From an uncultured Cellvibrionales bacterium (GTDB taxonomy: Bacteria > Pseudomonadota > Gammaproteobacteria > Pseudomonadales > Cellvibrionaceae), in NCBI GenBank assembly GCA_913020395.1, contig CAJWCA010000006.1, positions 1-36,320 of the forward strand: DNA of 36,320 nucleotides, given 5' to 3'. The notes beneath the pieces are model-generated. The model saw nothing but the letters and a program-made list of their open reading frames with translations, was not told the origin of the DNA and did not search any database. This document shows, piece by piece, positions 18,775-27,456 of this stretch. Position 1 is the stretch's first letter. The number at the start of each line of letters is the position of its first letter. The position numbers and the translations under genes were made by a program.

Positions 18775-19548
18775 ATGAGAAATTTAAGCGATCAAGTAGC
18801 ATTGGTTACAGGCGCAAGCCGGGGAATTGGAGCCGAGGTTGCCAAGGGTCTGGCAGCCTGCGGGGCACGAGTTGTGGTATCTGCAAGGAAGCTACGAGAT
18901 GCAGAACGCTCTGCACAAGCCATTATTGCCAAAGGTGGCACCGCCGAGGCCGTGGTGTGTGATGTCACCGATTATGAGTCAGTCAGATCCGCTGTTAGCT
19001 ATTGTGAGGTGCGTTATGGTCGTTTGGATATTCTGGTAAACAACGCCGGCGTGATAGACCCCATTGCGAGACTTTCAGATTCTGACCCGGAGCTGTGGGC
19101 CAGTGCCGTGGACGTCAATGTCAAAGGTGTCTACTTTGGTATCAGGGCTGCGACAGGGATTATGCTTAAGCAGGGTGCCGGCACTGTCATTAACATGAGC
19201 TCGGGTGCCGCTAACAGTATTTTAGAGGGCTGGAGTCACTATTGTTCCACTAAAAGTGCAGTGAAAAAGTTAACGGAGTGTGCCCACAAAGAATTATTTG
19301 AGCAGGGCATTAGTGTCATTGGTTTGAGCCCGGGCACTGTCGCGACAGACATGATGAAAAAAATCAGAGACTCTGGCATTAACCCCGTGTCTCAGCTCGA
19401 TTGGAGTTCTCATATATCTGCGCACTCGGTCGGTGAGGCGGTCGTCTATTTATGCACGCCGGCTGCGCGGGATTTGTCCGGTACTGATTTTTCTCTCAAG
19501 ACGGAAGAAGGGCGTCGACGGGTGCAGGCTTCTGCTCAGTCTGAATAG
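18775..19548 (+). CDS. SDR-family oxidoreductase
   Basis: 'VALVTGASRGIGAEVAKGLAACGARVVVSARK', 'LDILVNNAGV', 'YCSTKSAVKKL'. ATG at 18775 after GGGGAGAGG preferred to the GTG at 18742. Confidence 0.92.
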   Translation: MRNLSDQVALVTGASRGIGAEVAKGLAACGARVVVSARKLRDAERSAQAIIAKGGTAEAVVCDVTDYESVRSAVSYCEVRYGRLDILVNNAGVIDPIARLSDSDPELWASAVDVNVKGVYFGIRAATGIMLKQGAGTVINMSSGAANSILEGWSHYCSTKSAVKKLTECAHKELFEQGISVIGLSPGTVATDMMKKIRDSGINPVSQLDWSSHISAHSVGEAVVYLCTPAARDLSGTDFSLKTEEGRRRVQASAQSE

Positions 19549-19616
19549 AGGTTTTCTTTCCCCGTAACAAATAAGCGATATAATATACAGATCACTATTC
19601 ATTACAGGTCTGCCTC

Positions 19617-20447
19617 ATGGAACAGGAAATAGAACAAGTTGTAGGGATCTACACTCTCATCATCGAGTTTTTTGTGAATTATAGCTTTCAGCTCTTTGGC
19701 GCGCTGATTGTTCTTGGGGTCGGCATCTTGATCGCGCGTAAAGTTGACGGCTGGGTATTTGCCTTGTGTCAGCGTAAAAACATCGACATAACCTTGAGTC
19801 GATTTGCGGCGTCGAGTGTCCGCATTATTATCATTGTAATGGTGGCCATTATTGCACTGGGGAAACTGGGAATCAGTGTGACGCCTTTCCTTGCAGCGGT
19901 TGGTGCACTTTCATTGGGGGCTGGTTTGGCCTTACAGGGGCTGCTGTCCAATTATAGTGCCGGGCTGAACATAATATTAGCTCGCCCCTTCGTAGTGGGG
20001 GATACCATCTCCGTTCAGGGTGTTACAGGTTTAGTCTCTGAGGTCCATTTGGCGTATACCGCGCTAGTTGATGAAGATGGTGTCATCATCACTATCCCCA
20101 ATAAACACATCGTGGGAGAAGTTATTCATAACTCCCAGGCCGACAGTATTATTGAGTTGTCGGTAGGTATTGCCTATCAAAGCCAGCCTGAGGCGGCCAT
20201 TGTCCTTGTGCGTAAAGCGCTTGAAGATATTGAAGGCATTAGCGATGCGCGTTTGCCTTTAGTGGGCATTGATGGTTTTGGCGATAGCAGTATCGATTTG
20301 GGTATTCGTTTCTGGGCTAAAACTGAAAAGCTGTTTGACGCGCGTTACAAAGCTAATTTAGCGATCTACAACGCGCTCGAACAAGGGGGGATAGAAATCC
20401 CCTATCCCCAGGCCGAGGTCAAAATAATTGCCGGAGATATTTCTTAG
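19617..20447 (+). CDS. Small-conductance mechanosensitive channel (MscS family)
   Basis: 276 aa; 'LAAVGALSLGAGLALQGLLSNYSAGLNIILARPFVVGDTISVQGVTGLVSEVHLAYTALVDEDGVIITIPNKHIV'. Confidence 0.95.
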   Translation: MEQEIEQVVGIYTLIIEFFVNYSFQLFGALIVLGVGILIARKVDGWVFALCQRKNIDITLSRFAASSVRIIIIVMVAIIALGKLGISVTPFLAAVGALSLGAGLALQGLLSNYSAGLNIILARPFVVGDTISVQGVTGLVSEVHLAYTALVDEDGVIITIPNKHIVGEVIHNSQADSIIELSVGIAYQSQPEAAIVLVRKALEDIEGISDARLPLVGIDGFGDSSIDLGIRFWAKTEKLFDARYKANLAIYNALEQGGIEIPYPQAEVKIIAGDIS

Positions 20448-20495
20448 GCAGGTTATTTAAACCATACGGCTGCTGTTGTTCTCTTTATGAGCCTA

Positions 20496-22067
20496 TTAGA
20501 GGTGGACCGTTTTATTGTAATCGATCAAACCTTTATACAAGCTCATACACATAATCAGAATGACCAGTGTAAAAGGCAACGCTGCGGTGATTGTGCCGGC
20601 TTGTAAGGCATTGAGTGCCGTTGCACCACCGCCATACAGGAGTGCGCAGGCAATCATTCCCTGAATAATTGCCCAGAAAACCCGCTGTGGAATAGGGGTG
20701 TTCAATTTGCCACCGGCGGTAATGGTATCAATGACCAGAGCGCCAGAGTCGGCCGAAGTAATAAAGAATATGAGCAGTAATAAGATGCCAAGCCCTGAGG
20801 CCAGATTGGTCAGTGGCAAGTTTTCTAACATCTGGAACATCGCCAGGCTGGCAGAGCTAATGCCGTTGGCGAGTTCACCCACTCCCGCCTCTGCCTGAAG
20901 CAGGGCGCTGTTGCCAAAAACAGTAAACCACAGCAATGCAATCACGGTGGGCACACACAGGGCGGCAATTAACAACTCCCTGATGGTGCGGCCGCGGGAA
21001 ATGCGGGCAACAAACATTCCCACAAATGGCGACCAACTAATCCACCAGGCCCAGTAAAAAACGGTCCAGGCGTGCATCCATGTTTCATCACTACGGTCGA
21101 CCCAGTTGCTCAGAGGAAGCAGGTATTGGGCATAGTTGACTACGTTGCTTGCCAGCGCAGAAGCTAGCTGTAAGCTTGGTCCTGCAAAAAAAACAAAACA
21201 CAGCAGAAGAGCCGCAAAAAACATATTGATGTTGCTGAGTAATTTGATGCCGCCTTCCAGGCCACGCATAACAGATACGGTTGTTATGATCATTATTGTA
21301 ATAATGAAAAGAATTTGAGTATTGAGCCCCTCTGAAACGCCAAAGAGGTAGTGTAATCCCGAAGCGGCTTGAGTGGCGCCAAGCCCCAGAGAAGTCGCCA
21401 GGCCAAACAGCGTGGCCACCACCGCAATGATGTCAATCGTGTGGCCCATCCAGCCCCAGCATCGATTCCCGATCAGAGGGTAGAATGCAGAGCGAATCGT
21501 TAAAGGCAAACCCTTGTTGTAATAGAAAAACCCGAGAGAGGCAGCAATAACAATGTAGACGGCCCAGGCATGCAGGCCCCAATGATAAACGGTTGCTGCA
21601 ATAGCAAGGTCCGCGGCCTCCGGGGTATTAGGCGTGACACTCAAAGGGGTGCCGGCCCAGTTGCTGTAGTAGGCCACGGGCTCTGCTACGCCCCAAAACA
21701 TAAGGCCTATGCCCACACCGGCGGCAAACAACATGGCAAGCCAGGAGGTGGTGCTGAAATCTTTATCTGAGTCTTGACCGCCCAGTCTAATTTTGCCAAC
21801 CGGCGACAAAATCAAAAATAAACAAAATAAAAGAATGGCATTGGCCGCCCCCATAAAAAACCAGTCAAAATGCTCCAAGCACCACGCCTTGCTGGCACTG
21901 AGCGACTGGTTGGCGAGCTCTGGGTTAAGCAGGGTGACGATGACAAATAAAAGGATGAGCACAGCGCTTACGGTGAAGACAGGAGCGTGAATATCAAGTC
22001 CGTATCTTTTTATGTTGTCTTGGCCAATGTAGTGGTTTATTTCGTAGTGTTCGGGGCTGATCGGCAT
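20496..22067 (-). CDS. BCCT-family transporter
   Basis: 523 aa; 'SWLAMLFAAGVGIGLMFWGVAEPVAYY', 'HWGLHAWAVYIVIAASLGFFYYNKGLPLTIRSAFYPLIG', 'WTVFYWAWWISWSPFVGMFVARISRGRTIRE'. Confidence 0.96.
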   Translation of the reverse strand: MPISPEHYEINHYIGQDNIKRYGLDIHAPVFTVSAVLILLFVIVTLLNPELANQSLSASKAWCLEHFDWFFMGAANAILLFCLFLILSPVGKIRLGGQDSDKDFSTTSWLAMLFAAGVGIGLMFWGVAEPVAYYSNWAGTPLSVTPNTPEAADLAIAATVYHWGLHAWAVYIVIAASLGFFYYNKGLPLTIRSAFYPLIGNRCWGWMGHTIDIIAVVATLFGLATSLGLGATQAASGLHYLFGVSEGLNTQILFIITIMIITTVSVMRGLEGGIKLLSNINMFFAALLLCFVFFAGPSLQLASALASNVVNYAQYLLPLSNWVDRSDETWMHAWTVFYWAWWISWSPFVGMFVARISRGRTIRELLIAALCVPTVIALLWFTVFGNSALLQAEAGVGELANGISSASLAMFQMLENLPLTNLASGLGILLLLIFFITSADSGALVIDTITAGGKLNTPIPQRVFWAIIQGMIACALLYGGGATALNALQAGTITAALPFTLVILIMCMSLYKGLIDYNKTVHL

Positions 22068-22115
22068 GTGGCCTCTGATGTCAAATATGATGGTAGAGCA
22101 GGTGTAGCGGCTATT

Positions 22116-22148
22116 GGGTGAACATTTTTAATGTGAAAAATCACACCC
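22116..22148. repeat. Imperfect hairpin GGGTG-aac-ATTTTT-aatgtg-AAAAAT-ca-CACCC
   Basis: Inverted-repeat arms read directly, between the solute-binding gene stop and the BCCT start. Confidence 0.55.
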
Positions 22149-22184
22149 TATCGTATTTAGAGTGAAAAAGGTATTTTTTCCGTG

Positions 22185-23411
22185 TCAGTGACCAGGGGGC
22201 TCCGGCCTTAGAAATTTCAGGCGTGCCGCCTCGAGCTCTTCAATAACATGCTTCGTATCGGGCTTTTCCATGAACCTTGCCAGCGCATCGAACCCACTCG
22301 TGGCAAATTCATTGTTACTATCCCGGTCAAAATATTGCGAGTAGCCGTCTGCGCTTTTTAGTAACTCGACACCGTGATGAGATAAAAGCTTGTTTGAAAC
22401 GGGAGAATCTGTGTGCGGGGACATGGTGCCAAGAGCATCATTCAGAGAGGCCATAGCTTCCCCATTGGCGACCATTTTTAAGAACGCTTTGGCGCTCTTT
22501 TTATTACTTGAATTCCTGGGGATTATGAGTGCGTCTGTTGGCGCCTCTTCGAAACTTCCTATTGTCTCATCGACAATGGGAAACCTGAAAAAACCTACAT
22601 CCTCACTGAGCTCAGCGTGTAAGTTGGCGGCCGCAAAGTTGCCGATTAAGGTCATGCCCGCCAAACCGCGGTAGACATAGGGGATAGATTCTCGCCAGCT
22701 GAGCTCCCTGTGATTTTGTAGAAAGTAGTTTTCATCAATGATCACTTTCCAGTGTTCAAATACTTTTTCCACGCGAGGGTCGTTAAAGGAAATGTCACCC
22801 TTTAAAAGATTGCGGTGAAATTGTAAGCCGTTAATTCGCAGGTTGAGGTAGTCAAACCAGCTGCCGGTGGTCCAGGGATATTTTGTGCCTATCGTTATTG
22901 GGGTGATCCCGTTTTCTTTGAGCGTTTCACAGGTCAACAGAAAATCATTCCAGCTGACAGGAGGGGGCAGCTTATACTTTTTCAATATCGATTTTCGGTA
23001 GTAGAAACCCCAGGAGTAATAGGAATAAGGCAGGCCAAAAACTTTAGCGTTTACACTGACAACTTCTTTGATGTTTGGGGGGAAAGCTCTGTCCCAATTC
23101 TCATGTTGCCAGACATCATCGATGGGCTCAATCAAACCCATATTAACAAAATGCTCCAAGCTCCTGCCGGCTTGCCAGTAGACTATGTCGGGACCGTTTT
23201 TACTGGCCAACAAGCGCCTGATTTCTTCTTTGTAGCCCGTGTCGTTACTTACCCACAAGCGGACCTTTAGCCCGGGGTGGGCCGATTCAAACCCCTTGAT
23301 AATCTGGGAGAAGACACTTCGAGCGGCTCCATCCTCCAGCATTAGGGCGATCACCAAAGAGTCCCGCTCGGCCGAGGCTGTTGGCAGCGAAAGTGAGAAC
23401 ATTAATAGCAA
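22185..23411 (-). CDS. Extracellular solute-binding protein (ABC sugar type, family 1)
   Basis: 'LVIALMLEDGAARSVFSQIIKGFESAHPGLKVRLWVSNDTGYKEEIRRLLASKNGPDIVYWQAGRSLEHFVNMGLIEPIDDVW'; the annotated 5' end uses TTG and may be frameshifted (see findings). Confidence 0.85.
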   Translation of the reverse strand: MLLMFSLSLPTASAERDSLVIALMLEDGAARSVFSQIIKGFESAHPGLKVRLWVSNDTGYKEEIRRLLASKNGPDIVYWQAGRSLEHFVNMGLIEPIDDVWQHENWDRAFPPNIKEVVSVNAKVFGLPYSYYSWGFYYRKSILKKYKLPPPVSWNDFLLTCETLKENGITPITIGTKYPWTTGSWFDYLNLRINGLQFHRNLLKGDISFNDPRVEKVFEHWKVIIDENYFLQNHRELSWRESIPYVYRGLAGMTLIGNFAAANLHAELSEDVGFFRFPIVDETIGSFEEAPTDALIIPRNSSNKKSAKAFLKMVANGEAMASLNDALGTMSPHTDSPVSNKLLSHHGVELLKSADGYSQYFDRDSNNEFATSGFDALARFMEKPDTKHVIEELEAARLKFLRPEPPGH

Positions 23412-23640
23412 TCCCGCTATTCGGCCGATTTTTCACCCCCTGACAAACTGAGTACATAAACCTGAAGAGTAGCAGAGAAAGGAGCTTACGTTTGGGGGAG
23501 ATAGGCATTTGCAGGTCTCTATGGCAGAATCAATGTGTATCATTCAGGATGACGGGGACGTCGTAAAAATGGTGCCTAATAAGCTTAAAGGCTACTCCAG
23601 GTGGTAGAACGCTTCTTTCCCCAAGAAACGGCGAAAATTT

Positions 23641-24891
23641 ATGGATAAACAACACGCTCCGACACAAGGCGACTCAAGCGCTGGTAAAGGAGGCGGTCTG
23701 GATCGACGTATCGGTCTGGGCTTACTCCTGTTATATGGGTTGGGTAACATTCTAGGGGCCGGCATCTATGTCCTGGTCGGAAAGGTTGCAGGCGAGGCGG
23801 GTTATGGCACGCCATTGGCATTTCTACTGGCTTCGGTCGCCGCAGGTTTTACGGTTTTTAGTTACGCGGAGCTCTCAGCCCGGTACCCGGTGAGTGCGGG
23901 CGAGGCCGTTTATCTTTTCGAAGGATTTCGCAAGCGAGGTTTGTCAATTTTGGTTGGCGTGCTGTTGGCGCTGTCCGGGATTGCTTCTGCGGCCACCATT
24001 TCACGTGGATTTGCTGGCTACCTTCAAGCGTTTTGGGTGCTCCCCGAATCCTTTCTTATCGTGGTATTCATCCTAAGTCTTGGCCTGATTGCGCTTTGGG
24101 GAATTGCGGAGTCCCTAAAATTTGCCGCACTGCTTACACTGGCGGAAATTCTCGGTCTGTTGATGATTGTGTGGGTTGGCAGTGATAGCTTGACCGGGCA
24201 GGTTGTTATTGATCTGTCCCAAATAGAACTGAAAGAAGTGCTTTCTCCGGGTATCTTTCTGGGGGCTTTTCTCGCGTTTTACGCATTCATCGGATTTGAG
24301 GACATGGTTAATATTGCGGAGGAGGTAGAGTCGCCGCAACGAAACCTGCCGCTGGCCGCGGTGTTGGCTTTGGCGGTGGCTACGCTGCTGTACTGCGCAA
24401 TCAGCTGGATTGCAGTGTCAGTGGTGAGCCCGGTTGAGCTGTCGGCCAGTGATGCGCCTTTGGCTTTGGTTTATGAGCGAGCCAGTGGGCAATCGTCAAC
24501 CATCATCAGTGTTATCGGTCTGCTGGCTATCGTCAACGGCGCCTTGATTCAAATTATAATGGGCTCTCGCATTATTTACGGTATGGCGTGCCGCGGATGG
24601 ATGCCCGCGGTATTCTCGCAAGTGCATCCGGGCACAAAAACGCCGATGTACGCCAGTGTGCTGGTGATTGTTATGCTTCTTGTTTTTGCGCTCAGTATGC
24701 CCTTGCTCAATCTGGCAGAGCTCACCAGCTTTCTGGTATTGTCAGTATTTTTTATGGTAAATGCGGCCTTAATTAAAGTGAAAGCGCTTTACCCTAATCC
24801 CTCGGGTGTTAGGGTGTTCCCTGTCTGGTTGCCCTGGTGTGGGCTGGTCATTAGCGCCGCATTTATCGCTTTGAAACTGATCCTGGAGTAA
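23641..24891 (+). CDS. APC-family amino acid permease
   Basis: 'GLGLLLLYGLGNILGAGIYVLVGKVAGEAGYGTPLAFLLASVAAGFTVFSYAELSARYPVSAGEAVYLFEGF', 'FLAFYAFIGFEDMVNIAEEVESPQRNLP'. Confidence 0.94.
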   Translation: MDKQHAPTQGDSSAGKGGGLDRRIGLGLLLLYGLGNILGAGIYVLVGKVAGEAGYGTPLAFLLASVAAGFTVFSYAELSARYPVSAGEAVYLFEGFRKRGLSILVGVLLALSGIASAATISRGFAGYLQAFWVLPESFLIVVFILSLGLIALWGIAESLKFAALLTLAEILGLLMIVWVGSDSLTGQVVIDLSQIELKEVLSPGIFLGAFLAFYAFIGFEDMVNIAEEVESPQRNLPLAAVLALAVATLLYCAISWIAVSVVSPVELSASDAPLALVYERASGQSSTIISVIGLLAIVNGALIQIIMGSRIIYGMACRGWMPAVFSQVHPGTKTPMYASVLVIVMLLVFALSMPLLNLAELTSFLVLSVFFMVNAALIKVKALYPNPSGVRVFPVWLPWCGLVISAAFIALKLILE

Positions 24892-24896
24892 GTTGC

Positions 24897-26399
24897 CTAT
24901 TGGTAGGAAAAAATGCCTTCATCCAAATCAATATTAGGCATTTCCTCCCGCTCTACCCAGTAGTCCTGAGTGTGTTGCCAGTTAGCTCCCGCGCCGCGTT
25001 TTGCCATTCTATGTCTCGCCCGCTGTAGGTAGCCGGGATTAAACTCATTAATGTCACCCCAGTCCAACAGTTCCATGTCTTGCTCTTCCTCGCCCAGAGC
25101 AATGTTAACTTGGCGTGCTTTTTTATCATCCATGTGCCGTAATAAGCGGCAGACAAAATCGCCAATTAAATCCACACGCAAGGTCCAGCTGGCCCGGAAG
25201 TAACCCATCACCCAAGCCATGTTGGGCAAACCAGTAAACATCATGCCGCGGTACGTGATCAGCTTGCTGAAGTCGATGGTTTCCTCATCAATTGAGAAAT
25301 TGATACCGCCGAGCACACTCAGATTAAAACCTGTTGCCGTCATCACGATGTCAGCGTCGAGTGATTTTCCTGACTTCAGTTGAATGCCGCTTTCGGTAAA
25401 ACACTCGATTTCATCGGTGACCATAGATGCCTTGCCGTCGCGGATGCCTTTAAACAGATCTCCATCGGGCACAAAGGCAATGCGTTGATGCCACGGCCGG
25501 TAGCGAGGGGTGAAGTGGGTGGCGACATCATAGCCGTCGGGCAGCAGCGGTGTAATGCCGTTAATCAATTCCTTTTTAACTTCCTCGGGGTAGTCTTTGG
25601 CAACTTTAACGTAGTCGTGTTGATCCTTAAGAATCTGGCGCCGTGTGATCTCGTGAATCCACTCTTCTTTGACCTCAAGGCTTCGCAACTGATCGGCGAG
25701 TGGGTTCTCATTTTTTCCGGGGAAAAAATAAGTGGGTGAGCGTTGTAGCACAGTAACATGTTCACAATCTTCGGCAATATTGGGGGCCAGGGTCGCCGCA
25801 GTGGCACCTGAACCAATGACAATCACTTTTTTGTTTTTGTAATCCAGGCCTTCAGGCCAGTTTTGGGGGTGAACGATTTGGCCCTTGAAGGACTCCATTC
25901 CCTGCCAATCCGGGGTGTAACCCTTGCCGTGGTCATAATACCCCTGGCACATCCAGAGGAAGTTGCAAGTATAGGTCAGCGTCTCTCCGGTATCGGTCAG
26001 AGTCACTTGCAAGGTCCAAAGTTTGTCTGCGCTCGACCAGTTGGCTTGCATGATTTTGTGTTTGTAGCGAATGTGTTCATCGAGCCCGCTGTCTTTGATG
26101 ACCTCGCCCATGTAGTTGAGGATCTCTTCCCCGGTGGCAATGGGTTTGCCACTCCAGGGTTTAAAACGATATCCAAAGGTGTACAGATCACTGTCAGAGC
26201 GAATGCCGGGGTATTTGTGCATTAACCAGGTGCCGCCAAAACTGTCCATGCTGTCCAATACACAAAAACGCTTGTCGGGGCACTGTTCTTTGAGGTGGTG
26301 TGCAGAGCCAATGCCAGAGATGCCAGCACCAATAATGAGAACGTCGAAATGCAGCTCAGAGCCTGGTGTGGGTGCCTGTTTTTCAGTAGCAGTAGTCAT
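24897..26399 (-). CDS. Flavin-containing monooxygenase (NAD(P)/FAD-dependent, Baeyer-Villiger-like)
   Basis: 'DVLIIGAGISGIGSAHHLKEQCPDKRFCVLDSMDSFGGTWLMHKYPGIRSDSDLYTFGYRFKPW' and 'KVIVIGSGATAATLAPNIAEDCEHVTVLQRSPTYF'. Start at 26399 (AAGGAG-ttcacc-ATG) preferred. Confidence 0.93.
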   Translation of the reverse strand: MTTATEKQAPTPGSELHFDVLIIGAGISGIGSAHHLKEQCPDKRFCVLDSMDSFGGTWLMHKYPGIRSDSDLYTFGYRFKPWSGKPIATGEEILNYMGEVIKDSGLDEHIRYKHKIMQANWSSADKLWTLQVTLTDTGETLTYTCNFLWMCQGYYDHGKGYTPDWQGMESFKGQIVHPQNWPEGLDYKNKKVIVIGSGATAATLAPNIAEDCEHVTVLQRSPTYFFPGKNENPLADQLRSLEVKEEWIHEITRRQILKDQHDYVKVAKDYPEEVKKELINGITPLLPDGYDVATHFTPRYRPWHQRIAFVPDGDLFKGIRDGKASMVTDEIECFTESGIQLKSGKSLDADIVMTATGFNLSVLGGINFSIDEETIDFSKLITYRGMMFTGLPNMAWVMGYFRASWTLRVDLIGDFVCRLLRHMDDKKARQVNIALGEEEQDMELLDWGDINEFNPGYLQRARHRMAKRGAGANWQHTQDYWVEREEMPNIDLDEGIFSYQ

Positions 26400-26453
26400 G
26401 GTGAACTCCTTCATTCGCTTTGGGTTGAATATATCATTGAGCTGCAAAAATCC

Positions 26454-26471
26454 TTGTCACCAAAGTGACAA
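26454..26471. promoter_or_regulatory. Palindrome TTGTCAC-CAAA-GTGACAA, candidate operator
   Basis: Perfect 7-4-7 inverted repeat 55 bp upstream of the preferred monooxygenase start. Confidence 0.55.
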
Positions 26472-26619
26472 TCGGTGAACGAAAGGGCGTAACTTGATCT
26501 CTGTCACTGCCGCAGGGGTAATCTAAAAGGTTGATTGTGTTCCCAGGGGAGAGGCTAGATAATGCCCGGCTGAGCGCCACTCTTCCCGTATCAACCACCA
26601 TTTTGGAAACCGCATTCCT

Positions 26620-27456
26620 ATGAAAACCGGCATTATTGATTGTTTAGGGCTGGCGTTGGGCAGTGTCAGCCTGGCGGCAGGTGTTGTCTTGTTTTTCACC
26701 CAGGGGCAGATTGCCGCGGGCGGAGCATCGGGAATCGCCATTATCATGAATCACCTGGCGGGGTTCAGCCCGGGGCTTGTCATGGCCGCGATCAACTTGC
26801 CATTAATGTTGGTTGGCTTGAAGCAGTTTGGAAAAACCACGTTGGTGAAAACTGCAGCAGCGATTCTGTTAACGTCTCTCTCCGCAGATTTTTTCTATTA
26901 TATGTTCCCCGACCTATCGATCACCCAAGACCGGTTTTTAAATGCAGTCATTGGAGGTGTTTTAGCAGGTATGGGCATTGGCCTCATGTTCAGAAGTGGT
27001 GGAACCTCAGGCGGATGGACCATGTTGGTTCGCCTGATAGCCGAGCGCATGCATGTGGGGGTTGGGCAAGTGCTGTTCGCCCTTGACGGCCTGGTGGTGG
27101 CAGCCACGGCCCTGGCGTTTGGCGAGCTTGAGACCGCCCTATACGGGGTAGTTGGCGTGTTTGCCGCAGGCAAGATGGTAGACCTGATTGTAGCGGGCCG
27201 GCCCAATGTTAAATCAGTCCATATTTCCAGCAGGAATGTGGCGCGTTTGCTACCGAGGATCAAAGAGGGTTTGTGCTCTCCCGGGGCGTTGATCCGTTGC
27301 GATAGTGTAGATAGTACAGGCTCGCGCGATGTATTGCTGTTGACGGTAAAACGAGACCAGATTCCGACATTGAAGAAGACTGTGATGGATTATGAAGAAG
27401 ACGCCATTATGATTGTGCTCGATGCGGTTGAATTCTATGGGAGTGCCACCGTTTAG
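26620..27456 (+). CDS. YitT-family membrane protein (DUF161/DUF2179)
   Basis: 278 aa; 'LALGSVSLAAGVVLFFTQGQIAAGGASGIAIIMNHLAG', 'GIGLMFRSGGTSGGWTMLVRLI', C-terminal 'DVLLLTVKRDQIPTLKKTVMDYEEDAIMIVLDAVEFYG'. Confidence 0.9.
   Translation: MKTGIIDCLGLALGSVSLAAGVVLFFTQGQIAAGGASGIAIIMNHLAGFSPGLVMAAINLPLMLVGLKQFGKTTLVKTAAAILLTSLSADFFYYMFPDLSITQDRFLNAVIGGVLAGMGIGLMFRSGGTSGGWTMLVRLIAERMHVGVGQVLFALDGLVVAATALAFGELETALYGVVGVFAAGKMVDLIVAGRPNVKSVHISSRNVARLLPRIKEGLCSPGALIRCDSVDSTGSRDVLLLTVKRDQIPTLKKTVMDYEEDAIMIVLDAVEFYGSATV

Noticed and set aside
23287-23508. Separate 73-aa minus-strand ORF upstream of the solute-binding protein
   Set aside because: Best explained as the N-terminal part of the solute-binding protein in a shifted frame; its C-terminal half runs out of frame through that gene.
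26640-27086. 148-aa ORF in an alternative frame of the YitT-family gene
   Set aside because: Same-strand frame shadow of a clear membrane protein.
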